Source: Pseudoalteromonas undina (GTDB lineage: Bacteria > Pseudomonadota > Gammaproteobacteria > Enterobacterales > Alteromonadaceae). From it: a DNA stretch of 64,000 bases. Location: assembly GCF_000238275.3 (NCBI RefSeq), contig NZ_AHCF03000002.1:310001-374000 (forward strand), written 5' to 3'. Below are positions 27,746-37,075 of the stretch, piece by piece. Numbering within the stretch: position 1 is the first letter of the stretch; every line of letters starts with the position of its first letter. The translations under genes were made by a program, and so were the position numbers. The notes under the pieces were generated by a model that was not told the DNA's origin, ran no database searches, and saw only the letters and a program-made list of their open reading frames with translations.

Positions 27746-28872
27746 AAAAGTTAAAAGTTGTTACTGTTGTAGGTACTCGACCTGAGATCATTAGATTGTC
27801 GTGCACCATAGCAAAACTTGATGAATTTTGTGAGCATATACTAGTTCATACTGGGCAAAACTATGATTATGAGCTGAATCAGATATTTTTTGAAGACTTA
27901 GAAATTCGAGCGCCAGACATATTTTTAGAGTGTGCAGGAGCTACAGCTGCTGAAACAATGGCACAAGTTATAAGCAAAGCTGATGGAATGTTTGCTGAAG
28001 TTAAGCCTGATGCTGTCTTGATATTAGGTGATACAAATAGTGCTATGGCTGCTATTCCAGCTAAGCGTAAGAAAATCCCAATATTTCATATGGAAGCCGG
28101 TAATCGCTGTTTTGACATGCGCGTACCAGAAGAGATCAACCGTAAAATAGTGGATCATATTTCTGACGTTAACATGCCTTACACAGATATAGCTCGCGAA
28201 TACTTACTAGCTGAGGGCTTAAAGCCTGATCTGATAGTTAAAACAGGCAGTCCAATGGATGAGGTACTTAATCGTTACAAGGAAAAAATTACTAATGCTG
28301 AAATTTTATCAACACTAGATTTAACAGCTTGCGAATACTTTGTCGTAAGTGTTCATAGAGAAGAAAATGTAGACTCTGAAAAAAATATTCATAGTTACGT
28401 ACAAGTATTAAATACAATTGCAGAAAAGTATAAATACCCGATAATTGTTTCTACTCACCCACGCACAAGAAAGAAGATTGATCTACTTAATTTAGAATTC
28501 CACCCACTTGTTAGATTAATGAAACCTTTAGGTTTTAGTGATTATATAAAGCTTCAAATGGAAGCAAAAGTGGTATTAAGTGATAGCGGTACTATTACCG
28601 AAGAGTCATCAATATTAAATTTCCCTGCTATTAACATTCGTGATGCACAAGAGCGGCCTGAAGGCTTCGAAGAGGGGGCTGTCATGTTTACAGGCATGAA
28701 TGTGGAACGCATACTACAGGCAATAGATATTTTGGAAAATCAACCTAGGGGTAAGGTTAGATTAATCAATAAAGTTAATAATTATATAGCACCTAATGTA
28801 TCAGATAAGGTTTTAAGAACAATTATTAGTTATACCGATTATGTTAATAAGTTTGTTTGGAAGAAGTCTTGA
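27742..28872 (+). CDS. fnlC: UDP-L-FucNAc-forming 2-epimerase (FnlC/CapG)
   Basis: The 376-residue GT-B-fold epimerase has VGTRPEIIRLS (residues 10-20), VHTGQNYDYELNQIFFEDL, LGDTNSAMAAIPAKRKKIP, FHMEAGNRCFDMRVPEEINR and SDSGTITEESSILNFPAI. It belongs to the UDP-GlcNAc 2-epimerase family and, given fnlA and fnlB next to it, should invert C2 to give UDP-L-FucNAc. The ATG overlaps the fnlB stop (ATGA). Confidence 0.92.
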   Translation: MKKLKVVTVVGTRPEIIRLSCTIAKLDEFCEHILVHTGQNYDYELNQIFFEDLEIRAPDIFLECAGATAAETMAQVISKADGMFAEVKPDAVLILGDTNSAMAAIPAKRKKIPIFHMEAGNRCFDMRVPEEINRKIVDHISDVNMPYTDIAREYLLAEGLKPDLIVKTGSPMDEVLNRYKEKITNAEILSTLDLTACEYFVVSVHREENVDSEKNIHSYVQVLNTIAEKYKYPIIVSTHPRTRKKIDLLNLEFHPLVRLMKPLGFSDYIKLQMEAKVVLSDSGTITEESSILNFPAINIRDAQERPEGFEEGAVMFTGMNVERILQAIDILENQPRGKVRLINKVNNYIAPNVSDKVLRTIISYTDYVNKFVWKKS

Positions 28873-28911
28873 ACTGTAACTTTTTATACTTTTTGGTTAG
28901 GAAACTAATTT

Positions 28912-30225
28912 TTGTCGCGCATTAAAAAAATCATTAAAAGCTCGTTGCTAAAGGAGTCAATCCTATATGGATTGACAGGCGTTATATCAAAGTTTGCTCC
29001 TCTTTTGGTTATACCTATTTATATCAATGTAATAGGTATTGAAGGCTTTGGAGTTCTTGACTTATACATAACAATTGGAATGGCTGTGTTTATTATATGT
29101 GAAGCACAGGCTGTTTCTGGAGTTATGAGAAGCTATTATGAGTGTAAGAAATCGAATACATTGAAAGATCTCATAAGCTCAGCGATTAAAATATATCTAG
29201 TGACTTATGTTTGTCTACTCATACTGTTTCTTATAACATTTCTACTACCTCTCCAAATTTCCGAAATACGCTTTGATTATTTGTTGCCTATTTTATTAGC
29301 TATCTTTCCTAGGCAGTTATTTGCATTAAATACAATAATTTTAAGAATGGAGCATCAAGCAAAACAATATGTGGCTCTAAGTTTGTTAAGTGTGCTACTA
29401 ACAGCTATGTTAGGGATAATATTTATATATTTTTATGAGCCTAACGTCCTATCAGTTTTGTATGGTATTGCTCTTGCTCAGTTTGCTTTAGGAGTTATAT
29501 CCACACTTTATCTCAAAAAGTTAGTATCTTTGAGTACGCCATCCAATTACCTCAAAGAAATAGTTTATTATGGCGTTCCAATCGCAATATCAAGCTTGGC
29601 TGGCTGGTTGCTAGCATCATCTGGCCGTTTGGTTATTGCAGACAAGTCATCTGATTTTGATTTGGGGGTTTATAGCTTATCGCTTAAGGTTGCAATGGTA
29701 TTTATGGTTTTGTTGCAAGCATTTAGAACAGCTTGGGACCCATACTGTATGAGGCTTTTTGGCGAAAATAATTCCCATTTAATGTTTGCAAAGTCTTTAA
29801 ATGTTTATTGGGTCTTTGGTAGCCTTATCATTTTACTTATTTATTTATTATCTCCATTCCTAATTTTATTACTAGGAGCTAATGAAGCAGCCTTAAATCG
29901 AAATTTAATCTTATTAATTTTATTTGGATATTTATGGCAAGGAGCAATAAACATAATTGCTGTTGGTAATGCTTGGTCAAGAAAAACTTATGTTAACTCA
30001 TTTGGTACTATTGCCGGTGGAGGAGTGAGTTTATGCTTATCATATATGTTTGTTAGTGAGCTTGGAGTTATTGCTGGCGGTGTGGGTTACCTTTTTGGTA
30101 TGATAGCAAGCTTTGCTATAATCTATTATCTAGCTCAAAAAAATCAGTATATTCCTTATAATAATTACATTTCAATTTTGTTTTTTCTCATTTCTATGGG
30201 TATTAGTTTCTTTGTTATAAATTAG
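28912..30225 (+). CDS. wzx: O-unit flippase (Wzx)
   Basis: The 437-residue polytopic membrane protein shows about twelve to fourteen hydrophobic segments. Its N-terminus SILYGLTGVISKFAPLLVIPI followed by YINVIGIEGFGVLDL is typical of the polysaccharide transport (MOP/PST) family. It moves the lipid-linked repeat unit to the periplasmic face. The TTG start has TAGGAAA about 7 nt upstream. Confidence 0.88.
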   Translation: MSRIKKIIKSSLLKESILYGLTGVISKFAPLLVIPIYINVIGIEGFGVLDLYITIGMAVFIICEAQAVSGVMRSYYECKKSNTLKDLISSAIKIYLVTYVCLLILFLITFLLPLQISEIRFDYLLPILLAIFPRQLFALNTIILRMEHQAKQYVALSLLSVLLTAMLGIIFIYFYEPNVLSVLYGIALAQFALGVISTLYLKKLVSLSTPSNYLKEIVYYGVPIAISSLAGWLLASSGRLVIADKSSDFDLGVYSLSLKVAMVFMVLLQAFRTAWDPYCMRLFGENNSHLMFAKSLNVYWVFGSLIILLIYLLSPFLILLLGANEAALNRNLILLILFGYLWQGAINIIAVGNAWSRKTYVNSFGTIAGGGVSLCLSYMFVSELGVIAGGVGYLFGMIASFAIIYYLAQKNQYIPYNNYISILFFLISMGISFFVIN

Positions 30226-30254
30226 GGGCTAGGGATTAATTAGGAAGTATTAAA

Positions 30255-31217
30255 ATGAGAATAGAGTTAACCGGGAAAGTAAAATTAAAGAACAGACTAG
30301 TGAACAGTATCTCAATTTTGGATGACTCGATCTATTATTCAAGCTCTTTGATGAACTCTATATCTAAGTTAAATCTTTCGACTTTAGATGATGAGGTGGT
30401 TGTTGGAGAGGGTTGTGGATATGGTAGATATAAATTCAGAGAACCTGTACATGTAAAAGCTATTAAGGAGGGCGAAAAGGTTTGTTTACTAGTAAGTGAT
30501 TGGCATAATCATAGACTACTGAAGTACAGTAATAATAAATATATTACTGAGCTAGGTTTTTTTGCTTCAACATCATCGAAAATAAAAAATATCGCTAAAT
30601 TTATAAAGGGAATGAGTGTTTCAGGTTCTTATATAGAAACTCACTTCAAACCAAATAGTGTCAAGCATAATGTAAGAACAAGTTTTTTTCATAATGCTGC
30701 CTACTTTTTCTCATCCTCTTTTAGGCTAACTTCGAAAAGATTTTTCAATATTAATAAGCCCAATGGGGTATCGCTGTACAAAAATGGCTTTATATTTACT
30801 CAAAAAAATAGAAATGTATTGTCATTTGTAGATGAAAAATTAAACCCTATAAAAGAGTTTACTCCACCGGAAAGTGGTCGTTTAGCAAATGTAACACCTT
30901 GTGAGGATGGAGTTATATTTTGTATAGAATCTATAGGTGTCGTATACAGGCTAAACAATTTAGGTACCTTCTCGAAAATCTTATTGAAGCCCTCAAGTGT
31001 TAATTTTAAACCATTTTGCGCATGTGTTATTGAAGAGGACTTACTTGCAGTAATATCTATGTTTAACTTACATATTTTTGAAATGTCAAGTGGCCTTGAG
31101 AAGGCATGCTATAGCGTCGATGGTGAATTACATGGACTTGACGTGTCCAATAATAATATTTATATCTCGGATCGAGAAAATAGTGAAATATATATTTTGA
31201 GACTTAACAATGATTGA
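30255..31217 (+). CDS. Unknown protein with beta-propeller-like repeats
   Basis: This 320-residue protein matches no family I can name. Several segments resemble NHL/YWTD-like propeller blades: SILDDSIYYSSSLMNSISKL near 20-40, GVSLYKNGFIFTQKNRNVLS near 173-192 and GLDVSNNNIYISDRENSEIY near 296-315. It has no signal peptide or membrane helix. It has a good ribosome-binding site (TAGGAAG) and overlaps the asparagine-synthetase-like gene by 8 bp, implying coupled translation and perhaps a joint function. Confidence 0.75.
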   Translation: MRIELTGKVKLKNRLVNSISILDDSIYYSSSLMNSISKLNLSTLDDEVVVGEGCGYGRYKFREPVHVKAIKEGEKVCLLVSDWHNHRLLKYSNNKYITELGFFASTSSKIKNIAKFIKGMSVSGSYIETHFKPNSVKHNVRTSFFHNAAYFFSSSFRLTSKRFFNINKPNGVSLYKNGFIFTQKNRNVLSFVDEKLNPIKEFTPPESGRLANVTPCEDGVIFCIESIGVVYRLNNLGTFSKILLKPSSVNFKPFCACVIEEDLLAVISMFNLHIFEMSSGLEKACYSVDGELHGLDVSNNNIYISDRENSEIYILRLNND

Positions 31218-32406
31218 TATTAATAACCCGCTTTCTATAGGTAGTTTTCTTAATTTTGGTTACGATATTACATACACTCCAAGTATTAAGTTTGATTATT
31301 CACAAATATCTTCCAATGCTAAAAAGCCTGATTATAAAACTACAAAAGATATATTTATGTCTTGTTTGGAGGGGTGTATAGGTGATACTAATGATGATAT
31401 AGTTGTGCCTATAAGTGGAGGTCTCGACAGTAGAGCTTTATTGGCCGGTCTTCTGGAGCTTCGAAGTGCTGATAAAATTAAAACTTATACTTTCGGTACA
31501 AAATCCAGTTATGATTTTGAGATAGGCAAAGGTATAAGTAAAAAGTTAGGAGTCACATGTAACTCTTATGAACTATCTGAGTATAGCTTTGATGAAAAAT
31601 CATTGTTTGATACAGCTTCAATGTTTGATTATCAAACTACACTATTTTATCACCCGCCATATGATGAAATTAAAAATACTTTTAACAGTGATTTGGTGCT
31701 TGTTGGTTTTATGGGGGATCCTTTAGCTGGTTCTCATTTGCCAGAAGTGGTGAGTGTAGATAACACACAATTATTACAAAGATTTTTGTCAAAAAACCAA
31801 ATGGTTAGAAGCTGCTCTTTGCATGATTTGGAAGCATCTAATTTAAATGAGATAGTAAAGTTTCCAGAGCTTATTTTAAGTAAGATTACTAAAGACGAGT
31901 ACTTAGACTTTGAAGTAAGGCAATTAAGGTATGTTCACCCTCATGTAATGCCAAAACAATTAAATTGTAAGTCTCCATTTATCGAGTCTGACTGGTTTAA
32001 TCATATGCTTTCTTTACCCACAGAGTGCCGAAGAGAGCAGTCTTATTATAATGAATTCTTAATTAATGCCTTTCCCGCAGCATTTAACTTTCCTTGTAAA
32101 AATAACTACGGCCTTAAATTAAATACTCACCCAACTTTGATTAAACTTTGGCGAGGTGCCCATCGATTAAATTCGTTGAGGGATAAAACAATTAACTACC
32201 AAAATTTTAATCGCAGAATTTGTGATGATAAAGCACTTTATAAATTATTAGATATGCTTCTTCATAGGTTAGCCAAACGTAATCTAAATTTAAAGTTGGA
32301 TCCAGTTGAGCTATTAAGAAACCATAAAAACCACAATGCTATTTTTTCAGATGCAATTATTAATTTAGCGTCTTTAGAAGTTAACTTATCCGCTAATAAT
32401 CAGTAA
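31210..32406 (+). CDS. Asparagine-synthetase-like protein lacking the glutaminase domain
   Basis: The 398-residue protein has the PP-loop ATP-pyrophosphatase motif VPISGGLDSRALLAG at about 66-80 and further synthetase-domain features (KTYTFGTKSSYDFEIGKGIS; FMGDPLAGSH). It begins MIDINN, so the N-terminal Ntn glutaminase with Cys2 is absent; only about 60 residues precede the synthetase core. In O-antigen loci such proteins amidate uronic acids, which fits the GalNAcA genes here. The C-terminal NNQ and stop codon lie in a 10-bp repeat. Confidence 0.85.
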   Translation: MIDINNPLSIGSFLNFGYDITYTPSIKFDYSQISSNAKKPDYKTTKDIFMSCLEGCIGDTNDDIVVPISGGLDSRALLAGLLELRSADKIKTYTFGTKSSYDFEIGKGISKKLGVTCNSYELSEYSFDEKSLFDTASMFDYQTTLFYHPPYDEIKNTFNSDLVLVGFMGDPLAGSHLPEVVSVDNTQLLQRFLSKNQMVRSCSLHDLEASNLNEIVKFPELILSKITKDEYLDFEVRQLRYVHPHVMPKQLNCKSPFIESDWFNHMLSLPTECRREQSYYNEFLINAFPAAFNFPCKNNYGLKLNTHPTLIKLWRGAHRLNSLRDKTINYQNFNRRICDDKALYKLLDMLLHRLAKRNLNLKLDPVELLRNHKNHNAIFSDAIINLASLEVNLSANNQ

Positions 32407-32460
32407 TAATCAGTAATAATCAGTAATAATCAGTAATAATCAGTAATAATCAGTAATAAT
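32401..32460. repeat. Decamer array, 6 x CAGTAATAAT
   Basis: Six perfect 10-bp copies are preceded by a partial TAATAAT. The first unit supplies the last Gln codon and the TAA stop of the synthetase-like gene. This is the only array in the window whose period is not 7. Confidence 0.97.
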
Positions 32461-32522
32461 ACAGATTGTTGCTAAATAAAAAGCATAATTTAATCAATTA
32501 GGTAAAGTTTCAAGGCGTATTA

Positions 32523-33653
32523 ATGAAAGTAACTTATATCTCTAGTTCTATAATCCCATCTAGGACTGCAAATAGTATTCATGTAATGAAAGTTTGTCAG
32601 GCTTTTTCAGAGCTGGGTCACGAAGTAACCTTATTAGCACCAGATGTTAAAGATAATTATGAAAAAGACATAACAGATGTCTATGAGTTTTATGGAACTA
32701 GTAATATATTTAATATAGCCAAGTTACCTTGGCTGACTTATTTGAAAGGAACATCACTTTTTTATGGTTTTTTTGCAGCCTTAAAAAGCCACAGAATGAA
32801 TGCTGATTTAGTTTTTTGTAGGGATTTTCATGGTGCTTTTTTCGCGTCTTTAATGGGGAAAAAGGTTGTTTATGAATCTCACACTCCAATTTGTGATAGC
32901 AATGCCAAAGGCTTAAAACCTAGCATGTTTAGAAATATGATATCTAAGAAAAACTTTAAAAATTTAGTAGTCATTACGCATTCGCTTAAAGCATATTACT
33001 TAGCTAATTTTCCGCAATTAAAAGGTAAAATTATTGTTGCTGCTGACGGAGCTGACCCTATAGCTCCTGATACAGAGCCTTTTGACTTTGAAAATGATGA
33101 AAATCGCATGCAGGTTGGTTATGTTGGACACTTATACCCTGGGAGAGGGGTAGATATAATTATCGAATTAGCCTCTATGTGTGATTGGGCAGACTTTCAT
33201 ATTATTGGGGGGCAAGAGTCAGATATAAACCATTGGAAAGCACTATCCAACGATCTTTCTAATGTCACTTTTCATGGTTTTGTATCTCCGAGTGAGGCTG
33301 AAAGAATGCGAATGGGTTGTGAAGTTTTACTAGCTCCATACCAATCGAGTGTTGCCGTATCTGGTGGTGGAGGAAATACAGTCAAGTGGATGTCTCCCTT
33401 AAAGGTGTTCGAATATATGGCTGCCGGTAAGGCAATACTTTCATCGGATATCCCTGTATTACATGAAGTATTACAAGATAAAAAAAACTCATTACTTTGC
33501 ATAGCTGATCAACCGGTTGATTGGGCTGAAAAGTTAATTACTCTCAGAGATGATCCTGTATTAAAAAACACACTAGGTGAATCAGCCCTGAAAGATTTTG
33601 TGTCATCTTATTCTTGGTATTCCAGAGTAGAAAATATTCTTAGGTTAATATGA
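32523..33653 (+). CDS. Glycosyltransferase family 4
   Basis: The 376-residue GT-B enzyme has an N-terminal donor-like motif (MKVTYISSSIIPSRTANSIH), VGYVGHLYPGRGVDIIIELA at about 198-217, VTFHGFVSPSEAERM and the GT4 signature SPLKVFEYMAAGKAILSSDI with the conserved glutamate. It should add one sugar of the repeat unit on the cytoplasmic side. Specificity is unknown. Confidence 0.88.
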   Translation: MKVTYISSSIIPSRTANSIHVMKVCQAFSELGHEVTLLAPDVKDNYEKDITDVYEFYGTSNIFNIAKLPWLTYLKGTSLFYGFFAALKSHRMNADLVFCRDFHGAFFASLMGKKVVYESHTPICDSNAKGLKPSMFRNMISKKNFKNLVVITHSLKAYYLANFPQLKGKIIVAADGADPIAPDTEPFDFENDENRMQVGYVGHLYPGRGVDIIIELASMCDWADFHIIGGQESDINHWKALSNDLSNVTFHGFVSPSEAERMRMGCEVLLAPYQSSVAVSGGGGNTVKWMSPLKVFEYMAAGKAILSSDIPVLHEVLQDKKNSLLCIADQPVDWAEKLITLRDDPVLKNTLGESALKDFVSSYSWYSRVENILRLI

Positions 33654-33693
33654 TGACCAGCTCACCTATCTGGATTAATTATATGGAGGTTTT

Positions 33694-34830
33694 GTGAAAG
33701 CCAAGGAAAATCCAAAAAAAATTACTTTTATCATTAACTCGCTTTCTGGAGGTGGTGCCGAGGGTGTGTGTGTGAATATAGCTAATGGTCTATCAGAACT
33801 AGGTTGGGATGTAACGTTGGTAGTATTGAATATGAATAGTTCTGTTTACCATAAGCGAATAAATAAGAGGGTTAACTTTATTACCTTAGGAGTTGATCAT
33901 GCTAGGTATGCACTTTTTCCTATATATAAATTTATTAAAAATACCCAGACAACTAAGTTAGTGGCCTTTAGTTATGATATTACTATTTTGCTTGTTTTAA
34001 TACGTATGTTTTCACCATTAAATTACTTTATTTTTACCCGTAATATGAACTCTTTAACACAAAAGCTAAATGATAGCTCGAAGGGAGTGCGCTCAAGATT
34101 ATTGAAGTTTTTAATATCAAAGCTTTATAGTAAGGCCGACCATGTTGTAAATCAGTGCAAAGCTATGGAAAGTGATTTATTAAGTGTTTTCCCAGAATTG
34201 GATAAAAAAACAAGTGTTATATATAACGCTGTTAATCAAAAAATTGAAAGGGCTGCAAAAAATTATAACTTTCAGGGAGTTCACAAAAAGGAATACCTCC
34301 TTTGCGTAGGGCGACTAGAGAAACAAAAAGCTTTCCATAATGCCATTGAGGTATTTAGAAAAATAAGTCACTCTTACCCTAACATGGAATTAAAAATAAT
34401 CGGAGTGGGAAGCTTAGAGGCTGACTTAAAGAAGCACGCTGATTTTTTAGGTATTATTGATAAAGTTGAATTTGTAGGTTTCACCGAAAATACGATTAGT
34501 TACTATTTACATGCAAGAGCAACTTTATTGACATCTTTATATGAAGGCTTCCCGAATGTGTTAGTTGAATCTATTACTCTAGGAACACCTATTGTCGCTT
34601 TCGACTGTTCTAGTGGCCCTTCAGAGATTGTGATACCTCATTGTAATGGTATATTGGTTGAAAACCAAAATTTAGATGCTTTTGCTCAAGCTATTAATGT
34701 TTTATTAAGTGATAATAATTTACAAGATCCTAAGGTGATAAAAAAAACCTCTAATAGTTTTTCAAATAAGACAATATTGACTGATTGGGAGCGATTACTT
34801 ATCAAGCCTAACCGGATATGCAAATTATGA
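33694..34830 (+). CDS. Glycosyltransferase family 4
   Basis: The 378-residue GT-B enzyme has the N-terminal glycine loop NSLSGGGAEGVCVNIANGL, then LLCVGRLEKQKAFHNAIEVF, VEFVGFTENTISYYLHARAT and the ExxxxxE block SLYEGFPNVLVESITLGTPI. This is typical of GT4 in O-antigen loci. The GTG start at 33694 has GGAGG upstream. Confidence 0.9.
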   Translation: MKAKENPKKITFIINSLSGGGAEGVCVNIANGLSELGWDVTLVVLNMNSSVYHKRINKRVNFITLGVDHARYALFPIYKFIKNTQTTKLVAFSYDITILLVLIRMFSPLNYFIFTRNMNSLTQKLNDSSKGVRSRLLKFLISKLYSKADHVVNQCKAMESDLLSVFPELDKKTSVIYNAVNQKIERAAKNYNFQGVHKKEYLLCVGRLEKQKAFHNAIEVFRKISHSYPNMELKIIGVGSLEADLKKHADFLGIIDKVEFVGFTENTISYYLHARATLLTSLYEGFPNVLVESITLGTPIVAFDCSSGPSEIVIPHCNGILVENQNLDAFAQAINVLLSDNNLQDPKVIKKTSNSFSNKTILTDWERLLIKPNRICKL

Positions 34831-34866
34831 TGTTAGTAAATCAATGTTTGGATCTAAGGTTTTAAA

Positions 34867-35961
34867 TTGACTTATTACTTATTAAGCTCATTATTCCTAT
34901 TTTTTTTTACATCCTTTGCTTACGCTTGTGATAATAGAGCTCAGATTAAAATTACTTTCGTAGTAGTTACTTTTTTTGCTATTTTTTGTGGCTTACGTTG
35001 GTATTCTGGTAATGACTACGGGGCTTATATAGATATATTTCAACTTGTGCCGAAAATTTCGGGATTCAACTTAACTGATGTTTCACATATACACTCTGAA
35101 ATAGGCTATAAGTTCATAAATAGCATCTTAAAAACAATATCACTAGAAAGTTATAGTGCGATTTTTGTGATAGCGTTAGTTTCACTATATTTAAAATTCT
35201 TCTTCTATTTCAAATTAGTAAAAAATGTGTTTTTTTGCACTTGCTTTTATTTGGCTTTGCATTTTTTTCGAGCTGAGTTTATTCAAGTTAGGATGGCGTT
35301 AGGTTTAGCCGTGCTATGTGTAGGCTTAATTTTTTTCTTTAAGGGAGATAAACTTAAGTTTTTTGTAGCTGTTATTTTGGCTACAACAATACACTCTATA
35401 TGTATTATTTTTCTTATTTTACTTATTACTCGTGATTACAAATTAAGATATTTGCTTTTTTGGGCATTGGCTTTACCTCTTGTTTCTTCTTTTTTTTCTT
35501 TACTGAAACCTCTATTGGAGATGCTAACGCAAATATTTAGTAATCCAATATTAACTATTCTATACAATTATGCATTTAGTGGTGTTCATGGGGACAAGGT
35601 ATTAATATATAATTTAACACCATTGAGGCATCTATTAATGACTATTTGTCTTATAATTTTTTATAATAGCTTTCGTTCTGAAAAAGAGGTAAACCTTCAG
35701 ATTATAAAGGTTTATTTGGTTGGTATAATTCTTACAAGTTTCTTTATGGATGTAGAGTTAATATATGCAAGAGCGATCTACTTATTCGATATTGTAGAGC
35801 CTATAGTGGCATGTATTTTAATAAATAAGATTCGTAATTTTTATTTCAGAAATTTTATGTTCTTTATTGTTAGTATGTTTTCTATTCTTTTAATGAGCAG
35901 AAATGCATTTAGTAACCCCAGCTTATTTGAATATGATACTTGGATAAGTTTAATTATTTGA
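34867..35961 (+). CDS. wzy: O-antigen polymerase (Wzy, EpsG-like)
   Basis: The 364-residue protein is almost entirely hydrophobic segments (about ten). It has the EpsG-type motif GLRWYSGNDYGAYIDIF near residues 41-57 and EIGYKFINSIL after it, then FFRAEFIQVRMALGLA. It should polymerise repeat units in the periplasm. The TTG start is accepted for lack of a better one; AAGG lies upstream. The gene is very AT-rich. Confidence 0.85.
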   Translation: MTYYLLSSLFLFFFTSFAYACDNRAQIKITFVVVTFFAIFCGLRWYSGNDYGAYIDIFQLVPKISGFNLTDVSHIHSEIGYKFINSILKTISLESYSAIFVIALVSLYLKFFFYFKLVKNVFFCTCFYLALHFFRAEFIQVRMALGLAVLCVGLIFFFKGDKLKFFVAVILATTIHSICIIFLILLITRDYKLRYLLFWALALPLVSSFFSLLKPLLEMLTQIFSNPILTILYNYAFSGVHGDKVLIYNLTPLRHLLMTICLIIFYNSFRSEKEVNLQIIKVYLVGIILTSFFMDVELIYARAIYLFDIVEPIVACILINKIRNFYFRNFMFFIVSMFSILLMSRNAFSNPSLFEYDTWISLII

Positions 35962-35973
35962 TTTTGGTGAGTA

Positions 35974-37023
35974 ATGAAAAATCAGTTAGTTGTAATAGGT
36001 AATTTTGGAAGTGGACAGGGTAATTGTGGTCAAACAATTAAAACTAATGTTGTCTATAGCTTGCTAAAAAAAGAGCGGGCAGATGATACCATTGCATTTG
36101 ATACATCAAATTTAAAAAGTATATCTAAAATTTTCTACTTATTATTCGTAGTGTTTCGTTATGATAAGTTCGTAATCCTTCCCGCTCAAAAAGCTTTGCC
36201 GATATTGGCCTGTTTATTTTATATATTTAATAAAAAAGCAGACTATATAGTTATTGGTGGTTGGTTGCCTGAATACTTAATGATTTCTCGTCGGTTTATA
36301 AAAAAAGCTATTTCAAGTAACTTTAGAATATTTGTTGAAACTAGGGATATGACAAGTAAGTTAATTAAAATTGGTATAAAGAGCTATGTTCTTCCAAATT
36401 TTAAAACTTTTGTTAAATTCAAATTGGAAAGTGTTTTAGAAGAAAAAGAAAAGAACTCTACAAAAGTTAATTATGTATACGTAGGTAGAGTAATTAAGGA
36501 AAAAGGCTTAATAGATTCAATTAATGCACTCTATAATGTCGCCTCTAATTTTAAAGATAAGCAATTTAATTTTGACATATATGGTCCTCTGGATAATTGC
36601 TTTGAAAGTGAGTTTAAAAACGCAATTAAAAAATTTAAATCTGAAAACCTGATAGTAACCTATAAAGGTTTTGTGTCCCCAAGTGAAATACAAGAAACTT
36701 TAGTTAGTTATAACTTTTTTTTATTTCCTACTTATTATGAAGGTGAGGGGTTTCCTGGTTGTCTAATAGATGCTATGGCATCTGGCGTTCCAATTATAGC
36801 TAGTGATTGGAAATATAATAAGGAGATTGTGAAAAGCAACGAAAATGGTTATTTATATAAAAGTAAAAGCGTTTCTGATTTAACTAATGTTTTGAGTCAT
36901 TCGTTTTTATTAAGTCCTAAAGATTATAAAGATTTAGTTAGTAAGTGTTTAATTGATGCTGTTACTTACCATGAGGACAATGTAAAATTAACCATGGAAA
37001 AATATAATTTTTTTGTATCATAG
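35974..37023 (+). CDS. Glycosyltransferase family 4
   Basis: The 349-residue GT-B protein starts MKNQLVVIGNFGSGQGNCGQ, then YVYVGRVIKEKGLIDSINAL at about 168-187 and the GT4 block TYYEGEGFPGCLIDAMASGV, which contains the conserved EGFP and the following acidic residue. The acceptor is unknown. It starts 12 bp after wzy with GGTGAG as ribosome-binding site. Confidence 0.88.
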   Translation: MKNQLVVIGNFGSGQGNCGQTIKTNVVYSLLKKERADDTIAFDTSNLKSISKIFYLLFVVFRYDKFVILPAQKALPILACLFYIFNKKADYIVIGGWLPEYLMISRRFIKKAISSNFRIFVETRDMTSKLIKIGIKSYVLPNFKTFVKFKLESVLEEKEKNSTKVNYVYVGRVIKEKGLIDSINALYNVASNFKDKQFNFDIYGPLDNCFESEFKNAIKKFKSENLIVTYKGFVSPSEIQETLVSYNFFLFPTYYEGEGFPGCLIDAMASGVPIIASDWKYNKEIVKSNENGYLYKSKSVSDLTNVLSHSFLLSPKDYKDLVSKCLIDAVTYHEDNVKLTMEKYNFFVS

Positions 37024-37075
37024 CTAAAACACTTTTGATCATTAATCTTCTAATAGCTATTATCAAGGCTACCAA

